A DNA stretch of 64,000 bases from NCBI GenBank assembly GCA_018343915.1, contig JABRWF010000003.1, positions 5,332,001 to 5,396,000 on the forward strand, read 5' to 3'. The translations under genes were made by a program, and so were the position numbers. Each line of letters opens with the position of its first letter. Positions within the stretch are counted from its first letter, which is position 1. The notes beneath the pieces were generated by a model that saw nothing but the letters and a program-made list of their open reading frames with translations, had not been told where the DNA came from and ran no database searches. Of this stretch, positions 14,096-23,995 are shown one piece after another. Origin of the DNA: Agroathelia rolfsii. Lineage: Eukaryota; Basidiomycota; Agaricomycetes; Amylocorticiales; Amylocorticiaceae.

Positions 14096-14408
14096 GATGG
14101 TGATGGTTTGAGATAAAGAACGATGGTGACGGTGATGATGATATATATGTAGTAAGCAGGATGGTGACGATAGCGCAAAGATGATGACAAGACGCGCATG
14201 ACAATGAGCCGGGGCTCATTCTGAATAAGCCCCCTTCTCCCATCTTCTTTTCTTCTCAACGGTCACGGTACTCACCCATCGGAAAAGGGAATTATGCATG
14301 GCCATTTGGCAATAAATCCTCATATGATTATTGGCCAGTCTCTATAATATACATGGCTGTATGCGCTCTCGACAACTCATACACACGGCGATCAACCTTG
14401 ATATCTTA
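14096..14408. other. Intergenic: SOD promoter and P450 3' end
   Basis: 313 bp. It is the upstream region of the leftward SOD gene and the 3' flank of the leftward P450 gene. It contains ATG/ATC triplet-rich sequence and a short ATATATAT run near 14140. No gene seen. Confidence 0.6.
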
Positions 14409-16510
14409 TCAACTCTCTTCGTTAATCATCGCAACCTTCTGTGCCGACCGTGGCGTAATGCGAACGTAGAACTTCTCCGGGTGACTGCAACGAGGCAAAG
14501 GGGAAATGAAGAATGAAAAAGGGACGACATCAGCCTCCTGCCGGGGATCTGGCCACAAGTCCACGCGATAGACGCTCACCTTGTCACACCAGTCGTGTAT
14601 GTAATACTGGGCTCTATCGCATTGCCATTCTTATCCAATCCCTTGGCAATATTATAAACGGAGAGAACATTGGCAATGTTAAATGCCAGCGAGGTTAGGG
14701 CAAAGTGTTCGCCTGTGAATGTGTATCCTCAGTCATCCATTCCATTTCTAGGGCGCCAGGGCGAGCACACATACCTGGGCAAACACGTCGGCCGAATCCA
14801 AACACAAACTTGCGCGAGTCCATCTCGGGTTTGTCACCCATGAACCGATCGGGATTGAACACGGATGGATTGGAGTAGATATTCTCATCCCTCGTGACGG
14901 CCCTGATAGTGTTATTATCATCATCAGCAAACAATACGAGATCTAGCTAAGATTGATGTCCTGCATTACCAGATATTGGCCACGACGGTTACACCCTCAG
15001 GAATGAGGTGGCCCTCATACACATCATCCTGAAGCACTCGGTGTGGCAGTCCCAAAGGTGCGACAGGTGCCCATCTAAGCACTTCCTTGATGACGGCATT
15101 GACATAGCGCAGTTGCGAAAGGTCATCAAATGTAGGAAGACGGTCTGTGCCAACGACACGGTCAACCTCTTCCTGAGCGCGCTTCTGTACCTCGGGATGG
15201 AGGGACATCAATAGGAAGAATGAAGCCAGAGCGGAAACAGACTAATGCCGACAGTTCTTGAGCCCTGTGATAGAAATGGAAAATGGGAATGGAAAGGAAC
15301 TGACTGTATCGGCGCCGCCTGCGTAGAGCGCTCCGGCCATCCAGCGCACACGATCCTCTTCATCCTCAGTAACTGGATCGCCATTTTCAGACCGAAGCCG
15401 CTTAGATACAAATGACTCTTCATAGTTGCCGGTCGACTATCGGGAACGGGAGAGATTAGGAATGAAACTATTACCAGGAAGAACGCATACACTCCATACC
15501 ATTTGTTCCTTGACCCAATCAGTAGGTACAGCATCAAGGTTCCGGAAGAGCGCCTTCAGACGGAGGGCTTCGCGGTGGAAGGTAGCACCAGGAAGCCAAG
15601 AAGGGAGATATCGAACTAGACAAGGAAAACAAAAAAAAAAAAAAAAAAAAAAGTAGTTTGACTTGGGTGCACAGCATAATCATGCGGGAAATTCGGGGAC
15701 ATACGAGCAGGGATAGTATCAACTAACCATCGACCAGGTAAAGACAGTTGGGTAGACATTTGTACAGCCTCTTCAACGGCATAAACCAGACGATCATCGA
15801 CGCTATTGACTTCCCTTCCATAAGTGACCCGGAAAATAACGCCGACAGCATTTCTACATATGATTTGTTTCAGCATTAGGATTCAAGTATAGTCCTGAGA
15901 AGACAAGACGACGCACCTGCGAATGTGATCATGAAGCCTATCAGGAGTCCGGGCGATATCACGGAGAAAAGTGCGATTTTCTTTTGTTTGCAGATCCTGA
16001 TACGCCGTCATGGCACGTGGGTTGAGCGCCGAATGGAGCATGCGACGATAAGGCTTGAAGCGCTCGTGAAGCATCGAAGTGTTGAAAATGGCCAGCTTGC
16101 GGCCGACGAGCTCTGAGACCATCCATCGAGTTGGCCTATCAGAGTAGATGTTGGCGCGGGAATCGAGTAGGTCGAGCACGGCCTTGCCGGTGTTGAGCAC
16201 GATGGTATGCTTGTGATAGACGCGGAAGCTGAAGATAGGTCCTGTGATAGAATCAGGCAAGTTTAGAGCCGATACTGGAAATACAACGATGCTGTATTTC
16301 TTTGTAAAGAGACCAACCGTATTCTTGGGCCCATTTTGCATATGTGAGCCATGGACGAATGCCATCCAACTGGTACACATTTCCCGAAATTAATTTTCTT
16401 GGGGGACCGGGGGGCAGTCTAGAATACTTGGATGATATGAATGTATAGGCCAGGAGGGGAATGACGGCCAAGAAGACTAGGGACAGGAGATTATGGAGAT
16501 TATCGACCAT
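14409..16510 (-). CDS. Cytochrome P450 monooxygenase
   Basis: A membrane-anchored haem-thiolate monooxygenase of the endoplasmic reticulum; the substrate is unknown. The N-terminus MVDNLHNLLSLVFLAVIPLL is a membrane anchor, followed by the hinge RLPPGPP. All P450 landmarks are visible: the I-helix AGGADT, the K-helix E-x-x-R in KEVLRW, the FNPDRF meander motif, and the haem-binding FGFGRRVCPG with its Cys ligand (about 14775). After the CPG the frame continues through two more introns to HPEKFYVRITPR and ends at TGA/TCA 14409-14411. Sequence style resembles basidiomycete xenobiotic/secondary-metabolism P450s (OrdA-like annotation). One intron carries an A22 tract (T22 on the coding strand). 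No other biosynthetic genes adjoin, so there is no sign of a metabolite cluster. Confidence 0.93.
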
Positions 16511-16568
16511 GGTGGGTATTGAGAGCTGCAGTAGTAGTGGAGAGCGAGCAGAGGCATGGCCAAGGGAT

Positions 16569-16575
16569 CTTTATA
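16569..16575 (-). promoter_or_regulatory. TATA-like box for the P450 gene
   Basis: TATAAAG on the minus strand, about 60 nt upstream of the P450 ATG. This is a plausible distance for a short 5' UTR. Motif match only. Confidence 0.45.
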
Positions 16576-17257
16576 GGAAAGAAGAGAGGCCCATACGGAG
16601 AGAGAAGTTCCAAAGGGCCGGCTGAAGGAGGAAGATTGACGTCCCTGTGTTTGGACAAAACGGACTCTGAAGCAGCTGCACATGACGCCACGCACTGGCA
16701 ACCATGCAGGAGACTCGGTCTGTCCGGACTCGGAGGCCGGATTAACCATTGACGGTTGAGTAATCGATGGAGAGATCAGTCAGTTCGGCTGAGGCAATAC
16801 AAGATCTCGAGTATTCTTGTGTAGAAAACGCCGCCTTCTGTTGCAGTAAGTGCAGTGCAGACATCAGACATTCCCCGGAATCCCATTAGCCGCTGACGCA
16901 GTGGCTTGTGACGCCAACGACCCCCCACCGGCGCTAAATCACCGGCAATCTTCTATCCGGTCACATGATTACCGGGTGATTAACTGTCCCCATCTGTCAC
17001 TTTGTGTGCCTGGGCTGTGCCACCGACGAAGATCTCCGCCACCGCTTATATCCGAATTGCGGATTCAGCCACACCACCCGCACGTCAGCCACAGCCCTTG
17101 TGTTCAAGCTATCTACTCCTTGTATCGACTTCCCATCCCTTGTCCTCGTCGCCATAGGCTCCTCAAGTACAAGGTGACTGCCATGGATCTGGCAGTTAGC
17201 CCTAACAACCGCTGCTCTTAACAAACCAGAATACAACACACACTACAAGTTGCTCTC

Positions 17258-17264
17258 TATAAAG
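17258..17264 (+). promoter_or_regulatory. TATA-like box for the tail-anchored protein gene
   Basis: TATAAAG preceded by CTC, about 250 nt upstream of the predicted start. It implies a leader of roughly 220 nt that would contain the uORFs described separately. Confidence 0.45.
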
Positions 17265-17287
17265 GTCTTCCCAACGCCGTCTTCATC

Positions 17288-17344
17288 ATGACTACTCGAC
17301 CTGCTTTTGCGTGGCTTCCCTTCTCTAAGTTTGGGGAACACTAG
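17288..17344 (+). other. Upstream ORF of 18 codons in the 5' leader
   Basis: ATG at 17288 reads MTTRPAFAWLPFSKFGEH and stops at TAG 17342-17344. The stop overlaps a good splice donor (TA/GTGAGT), and a matching acceptor AACAG lies at 17471-17475. The leader may therefore be spliced with the uORF next to the junction. Whether it is translated is unknown. Confidence 0.4.
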
Positions 17345-17508
17345 TGAGTCTTCAACCCAGTCTTCTGCTCTGCTCCGGTTACTTCTCGGGCAATACCCAA
17401 ACATGTTTCTCAATCTATGTTGCTTTCAATATCGAAACTGGATTATAATTGATGCCCACAAATAATAATAAACAGGAAACAGTGTAGTAGCGCAATCGTA
17501 TTGATGAC

Positions 17509-18624
17509 ATGATATCGCGTTCTCCCCCTCGCAAGAAACCTTCATGTCACACTTGTGGTCTGCCCATGGCAGGCCATCGGGTAAGTCTTCAATAGCAATA
17601 CGTCTTCTAATCACAATCTTAGATTGATCTCCAGAGGGTCAGCAATCGTCCTGTGTGCCCTGAAGAGCGGTCCATGCATTTAGCAGACACAAGGTTGGAT
17701 CGTGACGGCCGCTTGCCGACTGGATCATCTTCTGATCCCTCCAGCTTTTACCCCTCCCCCGCTGGCTCCCCTGTGTCGAAGGTGCCTGGCCCGCTGAAAT
17801 TGCCCGCGATCTCAGACTCGTCGATATGGGAAGAACTCCCCGATGGTGGTAGTCGCTGGCGCAATCCAAATTGGCGAACACCTACGCCCACACCGATTTC
17901 CCTTTCATATAGTCCCAAGGAACAAGACGATGACGTTGCGAGTAATGCCTCCACAGAACTCATTCCTGTTGATGAAAACATTCCTCCCGAACCCATCAAG
18001 CACTCGCCTGTTTCACCCATCATCCACAGGCGGCCGTTTATGGCACTTCATATGAATCATAATGGCATACCGTTCACACATCATTTGTCAAGTCCTTCTC
18101 TCGATGAGGAAGACCCTTTTTGTGACGATATCGACGAAGAAGATCACACATACGTTGAATCGAGCAACTCCGATTCAGACTCGAGTTCGGCATGGAGCAC
18201 GGGCTCGTTCATCAATGACATTCTCCGCGGCAGTCTTCCACTAGCCACCGTCTTTCGCACACACCAACGTAACTATGCCCAGATTCAAGAGGCGGCCGAG
18301 AGCCGAGGCTATAGCGTCGGCCTGCTGACCAGACCTGACAATGCCTCTGTGCCGATTCAACCCCACTTGCGCGGCAAGGCGCGGCTTGTACAGAATGAGC
18401 GAGCGATCTGGTTGGTTGTTGGGCAAAGTCAGGAAGCTGTGGGTTACCTGATGGACATGCAGCGTGAACTGTTGCCAAGACAGATTGATGAATTCGAAGA
18501 GGCAGATAAACAGCTGATCCAGAGGGTGTCTTATCAGCAGCAGTTCTGGACTTTTGTCAAGATGACCCTTGCGGGCGCCATTGGTGGACTGATAGCTGTA
18601 TGGGGAGTCAATATTTGCCGTTAA
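17509..18624 (+). CDS. Uncharacterised tail-anchored protein with Cys-rich N-terminus
   Basis: Two exons (17509-17580 and 17623-18624) join in frame to give 357 residues. The N-terminus has KKPSCHTCGLPMAGHR and, after the join, a further PVCPEE. The Cys/His spacing suggests a small zinc-binding or zinc-knuckle-like element. The middle is Ser/Pro/Asp/Glu-rich and looks disordered. The last ~30 residues (FVKMTLAGAIGGLIAVWGVN) form one hydrophobic helix with almost nothing after it, as in tail-anchored proteins. A structured region of about 100 residues lies before the helix and includes RAIWLVVGQSQEAVGYLMDM. I do not recognise the family; it looks like a conserved Agaricomycete hypothetical protein. 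The start was chosen because it begins the CHTC exon and a minimal uORF overlaps it. Confidence 0.75.
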
Positions 18625-20158
18625 TGGAAGAGCCCATAGCAGGCAAATCAAGCAAGCACAATAATCACGCATATTTGGCCCCTGGATGTCGCTCACTTCG
18701 TTTATTTCTTTTTTGTTTAGTCTATGCTCTGTTCTTTTTCTAAACATGCTCTCCAGTTGTTTCCTCATGCCTACCTATGCTTACCCTTATGCCTATCCCC
18801 GATTATGTTTTTTTCTTTCTTTCTTGGGACCCTTCTTGTATTCTTGCTTTTTCTTGCTTTCTTGTACATTACTCGCTGCGAGCTTGCATTTGCTTTGTAT
18901 CTCCTTTACTGTACACTAACTACACCCCTGTTCGACCTTGAAGATATCAATTCAATACTCTCTTTCCCCGTTTTTAGGGACCATCTTGTTAACCCCGCCT
19001 TTTTCGCGATCACGGCCGACTGTCATTGACATATTCATGTATGTATTAAAACAAGGTGACAGCCTCGCTCCCGAAGGCAGACTTGAATACACAGTACTAG
19101 TAGTAACAGCCACAGAGAATACATGTCAAGGACAACTGAAGGTGAAGATTGATCGACCCTTGTGCATTTTTGACGGGTAACGCAGTTTCATCCCACACTA
19201 AAAATTGAGCATTCAAATGATGCTCTCCCACGGATCAACGATCAACAGAATTTGAAGTTTCTGGGGACGCAGCAGGCGCTACCTAGGAGAAAAGAAAACA
19301 CGCGCATAGATGTGCATCGTCCTAACTTCATGTATCCTCGGATCATTCAAAACTGAGGAATACCAATACCTCGGTAGCAATTGTATATATCCTGCTTATC
19401 GTGGCTATTCGGTAGGTGCATGTACACGAATACAAAACCTTGAAACACAATGTTCCCCTACTCTTGCCTAGCTTATAAAAATATATGTTATTGAAGGGAC
19501 AAGGACAAGGACGGAATTTGAATATCAGGATAGCCTCGTTTGGTCTAGTTCCCGGGATTGTAATCATGCTATAATGTTCAAATGAGGGGTCTCCCAGCGG
19601 GCGCCGTAATATCGATTGCCAACCCACGATTTTCAGAACACCTTTCCGTTAATTTAGGGATATAAGCTAGTGGCATACTATTACGAGAATGCAGTCGCGA
19701 CATAAAGATGATTATCAAAACCTTCCACACATCAAATGAATCAGATAGAATCATTCATGTACATAAATCCTTATGGTGTTGGCCGAACAATTCAGGGAAT
19801 TAAAGCTGCGACAGGGTATTTACCGACAGTTCAGATAGGAAGGCATAATGATTATTGCCCTCAGAAGAAGACGAGTAATGAAATGTGATGTGCCATTGAT
19901 GCGAGATACATTGTGTGGATACTAAGTGGAATGAAAAGAAACACAAGAAGGATTTAATAAGGGTAATATAGATGTTGCTATCGTCACCTCGTGATGAGCT
20001 GCCCAAGAGGCTTCCTCTCGAACGTAAAAGAAAGAAAATAATAATGAATCGGCCCCGACATGATGTTAAGCGTGAAATAAAGACAAATCTTGGGAATCTC
20101 GGTTTTAAACCGATTTTTTCCCATGGACGTAGCGTGGACTAAAGCATTTTGTACACGT
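18625..20158. other. Convergent intergenic region, 1.5 kb
   Basis: Lies between the 3' ends of the tail-anchored gene (+) and the nucleoporin gene (-). It is T-rich at its left and A-rich at its right, as expected for 3' UTRs. Its open frames are low-complexity and unsupported. Nothing else seen. Confidence 0.6.
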
Positions 20159-22131
20159 CTATCTCATCTCCATTGGCGGAATCCATTCGGGTATATCTCC
20201 GCATTCAAACATATCTTTAGCGAAAGTCGCCTTCGCGCTCTCGGGGAGCAGTTCAAGATAATTCTTGGGTAAGTTGGCGTCGTAGGGATTCACACCCGCT
20301 TGGTATACTGATGGCGCTGATGCGATCGAGGCTGGCGTGAGTGTGCCCGTGATCCCGCCTTTACTCGCCGCAGCAGTGGTTGTGGTATTGGCGCCGAAAG
20401 GTGAGGCCGATGCGTTGTTTGTGCCAAAAGCGCTCGTAATAGGTGCTGACGTGCCGAATGCGCTCTGAGCGGAGGCGGGTGTGCCAAATGCACTCGTCTG
20501 CGTGGGTACACTGGCACCAAATGGGCTTGCGGTAGTTGTCGTCGAACCGCCAAAGGCATTAGATGTGTTACCAAAAGCCCCGCTTCCGGAGGAAGCGTTG
20601 CCAAATGCGCCAGTAGTAGAGGACCCAAACGCTGAGCCAGGCGTAGAAGTCAGCCCAAACGCGCCCGCGACAGGAGCTGGGTTGCCAAATGCACTTGCCG
20701 CTGGAGCAGGATTGCCAAACGCACTTGAGGCTGGGGCCCCTCCTGGGTTACTAGTGGTGCCGAACGCGCTTGTTGTTGTTGCGGTTGTGGCGGGTGTTCC
20801 AAATGCGCTACCAGTCGCTGTAGTAGATCCAAAGGGACTTGGAGAACTATTCGATATTGAACTACCGCCGAATGGCCCTGAGGAGGATCCAAACGCACTT
20901 GGTGCTGGGGCTGGTGCACCAAAAGCACTAGTAGTAGCTGGAACAGAGCCGCCAAACGCCCCTGTAGATGGTGAAGAGCTATTTCCAAATGCACTTCCGG
21001 TCGCGTTTGAACCTCCAAATGCGCTATTGCCACCGAAGGCACTTGCTGCCGGTGCAGGCGTTCCGAATGCACTAGTCGTAGATGTTTGACCAAACGGACT
21101 TGTGGTATTGTTATTGCTAAATGAGGACTGTCCGAATACAGAGCCCGAAGGATTTGTTGGTGTAGCATTAGAACCAAAAGTAGCTGGCTTGCCCGCAAAT
21201 GCAGAGAATGCACCTCCGCTTGAGCCGGAGCCGCCAAAAGCACCAGTGGAGGTTGATCCACCAAAAGCGCCAGTGGCAGGACGAATCACAGGGGATGTAC
21301 TGGCTTGTCCAAATGCTGATGGCTGACCGAATGCAGACGTCGGCTGTGTTGGTTGACCAAACGCAGAGGTCGGTTGACCAAAAACAGGTTTGGTACCAAA
21401 GGCAGAGTTTCCCGTTGAAGGTTGAGAAAAGGAAGATCCAGATCCAAAGCCTGTCTGTCCAAAAGATGACTGGCCGAATGCTGATCCACCAGTAGACGAA
21501 GCTCCAAACGGAGACTGTGGTGCCTTGGAAGGGTCGTAAGGTTGAGGTGAAGGATTGCCATCGTTTTCAGTTGCTGCTTTCAATACAGACGCAGCATTCG
21601 AAAGTGCATTTGCATAGAATTGTTCAGCCGCCGAGATCCTATCCGCTTCGTATTTCAACTGGGAGAAGAATTTTGATCCATGAGAAATTACGAAGTAGGA
21701 GTAGGAAAAGGACGAACATAGCTATTGAGATCATTATTCTTCGTGGCTTGTACAGCCCTTACACGGAATTCCTCAAAAGACTCATCCCATCCGCTAATAA
21801 CGGTCGGTTGATTTTTAGCAGGACCGTAGACAGATAATGGCCATAGAGGTTTCTCTGTATGTGGTGTAAAGTCTCTCTGTATAGATTCTAGTCTGTTTTA
21901 ATCATCAATAAGTCAAGACTCAACCTCTACGTGTGATCCTTGACTCACGTAAAGGCATTGGAAACGGCAGGCTTCCCGGACGCGTCTACGGGATGGAGGT
22001 TCCTGCACTTGTCTCCAAAGTTGCACTTGCCCCGCAGGAAATATTGGCAAACGACGGCCTAGATAGTAGAGTAGTTATCAGAATCCCCGCCTGGCTGAGG
22101 ATTGCTAAGCTTCATATTCGGGACTTGCCAT
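20159..22131 (-). CDS. NUP42: CCCH zinc-finger FG-repeat nucleoporin (NUP42/Rip1-like)
   Basis: A nuclear-pore protein on the cytoplasmic side, needed in yeast for heat-shock mRNA export together with Gle1/Dbp5. The N-terminal exon encodes CQYFLRGKCNFGDKCRNLH, a C-x7-C-x5-C-x3-H zinc finger. It is followed by a conserved segment (TEKPLWPLSVYGPAKNQPTV) and a helix with AAEQFYANALSNAASVLKAA. Then come about 37 FG dipeptides, mostly SAFG and SPFG, in Thr/Ser/Ala/Pro-rich spacers. The C-terminal domain ends ECGDIPEWIPP, matching the Gle1-binding tail of the family. Reading back from the zinc finger, an upstream TAG forces a splice; the best model is ATG (22129-22131) followed directly by a GC-AG intron (22059-22128). 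The gene is head-to-head with TAF4. Confidence 0.88.
20390..21515 (-). repeat. FG-repeat coding array
   Basis: Degenerate tandem repeats encoding SAFG/SPFG/GAFG units with variable 5-15 residue spacers, about 37 by hand count. Codon use varies between units, so the repeat is conserved at protein level rather than as an exact DNA satellite. Confidence 0.9.
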
Positions 22132-22352
22132 GGATGGTCACAGACAGCGTTTGGAATTGAAGATGGGTAGGATTTAGTGGTAGAACTTGAAGAGGTGCAA
22201 CAGCTGGTGCATGCGATGCCAGTGCACTGTGGCAGCAGTGTCTGTTTACATACAGCTGTATCGTACACCACATCGACCACCACCACCATCATCATCATCT
22301 GCACATTGGCCCTTTGCAACTCAACACACTTACATCTCAAAGAAAATTGGAC
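22132..22352. promoter_or_regulatory. Shared divergent promoter, NUP42-like and TAF4
   Basis: 221 bp separate the two start codons. The stretch contains a (CAC/CAT) triplet tract at about 22265-22305. Both transcripts must start here or in the opposite gene. Confidence 0.6.
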
Positions 22353-23808
22353 ATGAAATCTGAGGATACGCCAACCCCGACGACGACGACGACGAGCACA
22401 CCCACCGTGCAATATGCAACCACACAATGGGGCAATAATCGTCTGCACACCCCGCCTCAGGATTCTCTTCCCCTTCTTCTAATCTTCGGCACGCAGAAAT
22501 ACCCATAGACCCTGCCCTTCAGCAGGCATCCCAGCCCACGCCAACGTATTACTCAGGTTTATGTTCTTTGAAGAGCAGTAGATTGACGGCATGTGATATA
22601 GAACGACACCATACCAGCACTATCAGGCATATTCGCACTACCCCACCGCCGCCTATGGCGCCTATCCCCAGTACCAACAAGCCCAGATAGCTGCTGTTCA
22701 GCCCGTGGCAGCACAGAGGCCGGCAACTACTACGACTACAACTACAACCGTTGCGACTACTGCTCAATCGAATGACTCTGGAGACGTCTTCAACGATGCG
22801 CTGGGCAGCGCAGGTGTCGACCTGAGGGTATGAACCCAGAGATCCTCCTACTTGCCCACATCACAAACTCATAGTTAAATCGCGCAGGCTGAAGAAGAGA
22901 CCCTCCAACGAACACATGACGCCCATCAAGCCTACCGCCCCTATGAAGATCGCACGCGAAAGCAGGCCATCACACCTTCCTTCGACACGCGCTTCCTGGC
23001 GCCCAAAATGCGCACCGTTAGCGCACAACACAAAGTCAAAACCATCCCCGACGACTCGATCAACTATCTCGCGCTGGCGCTCCGAGCACGCTTAGAAGAC
23101 CTAGTCAAGGACATGATCGCCGCGGCCCACCATCGGACAGACGCCCAATTCGACCGGCCGGTGTCGCTGTACGACGACGGCACGCCGATGTGGGGTCTCG
23201 TAGTGCGCAGTGATGTGGCGAAGCAGGTGGCGGCTCTGGAAAAGGTGGAGAGGGAAGAGGAGTCGAAGATCCGCAAGGAGCGTAAGGAGAGATTGGACAT
23301 GGCTGAGGCGCAGGCGCAGGCCTTGGCAGCCCAAGCGGCCGGTAACGGGCTCGGCGGCATGGACGTCGACGAGGACGGCGCACCGAAGAAGAAGAAAAAG
23401 AAAGATGGCCCCGGTGTCACGGCCAAGAATATGTCGGGCGATATGCAGAAGAAGATGTCCAACGCGGCGGCCAGTCATGCTGCAGGCTTGGGTGGCAAGT
23501 ACGCCTGGATGAATGCAGCCGCCGCCAGTGCGACGCCGGCCCCGAAACCGAAACCGGCTGTAACGACTACATCTACTGCGGCCTCACCGCTTGCGACCCC
23601 GACGATATCTAGCCCTGTACCATCTGCGGCGGCAAGTAGCTGGGCGAGGCCGTATATAAAAACTCAGAAGTCTGCTGCGACTCCTACTCAAGAAGCAGAA
23701 GAGAGCGACGAACAGCGAACTACAATCACGATGCGGGATGCTATGTTTGTGATAGAAAGCGAACGGGGGCACGGCGGTGGGCGTGGTGCTGCAAGGGGAT
23801 GGATTTGA
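22353..23808 (+). CDS. TAF4: TFIID subunit TAF4
   Basis: A subunit of the general transcription factor TFIID, pairing with TAF12 through a histone fold in the nucleus. Four exons (22353-22440, 22497-22545, 22602-22827, 22888-23808) sum to 1284 nt and give 427 residues in one frame. The N-terminus is Thr/Pro/Gln-rich. The conserved TAF4 C-terminal domain begins at about residue 110 with SAGVDLRAEEETLQ, continues through FDTRFLAPKMRT and DDSINYLALALRARLEDLV, and runs into a charged helix of Glu/Lys/Arg. Lys-rich KKKKKK follows, then GGKYAWMNA and a low-complexity tail. The short exons 2 and 3 were placed by frame and splice motifs; donors GTCTGC and GTATTA are weak but give the only consistent frame I found. 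It is shorter than animal TAF4, as usual for fungi. Confidence 0.9.
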
Positions 23809-23995
23809 GAGAAAAGGCTCCTGTTGTCACCATCACCATACACATACACCTACATGTAATATTCCCGCAAATGTAATAATAACAATGATAATGGTATTGG
23901 GTATAGACATAATATGCGGAATAAAAGAAACGTCTACAGTAAAGCTTCTAGCTAGTGCATTGGTATAATTCTTTAGTGAGTGTGTAGGAAGAGTT

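Larger units (their letters stand above)
16511..17508. other. Divergent promoter region between the P450 and the tail-anchored protein gene
   Basis: About 1 kb between divergent start codons. A TATA-like element is present for each side (16569-16575 leftward, 17258-17264 rightward). Two upstream ORFs and a probable leader intron precede the rightward gene. No other gene supported. Confidence 0.6.

Noticed and set aside
14409..16510. P450 plus hydrolase and SOD considered as a secondary-metabolite cluster
   Set aside because: No backbone synthase or transporter nearby, and the neighbours are housekeeping or signalling genes.
18686..19180. Cys/Leu/Phe-rich short frames 3' of the tail-anchored gene
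   Set aside because: They lie in T-rich 3' UTR sequence; the hydrophobic composition follows from TTT/CTT runs.
20481..21089. 202-codon plus-strand frame rich in PNAL repeats
   Set aside because: It is the exact antisense shadow of the FG-repeat array, and its periodicity comes from the nucleoporin codons.
20390..21515. Regular repeats considered as a CRISPR-like or minisatellite array
   Set aside because: Units are protein-coding FG repeats of variable spacing in a eukaryotic gene, with no exact DNA repeat/spacer structure.
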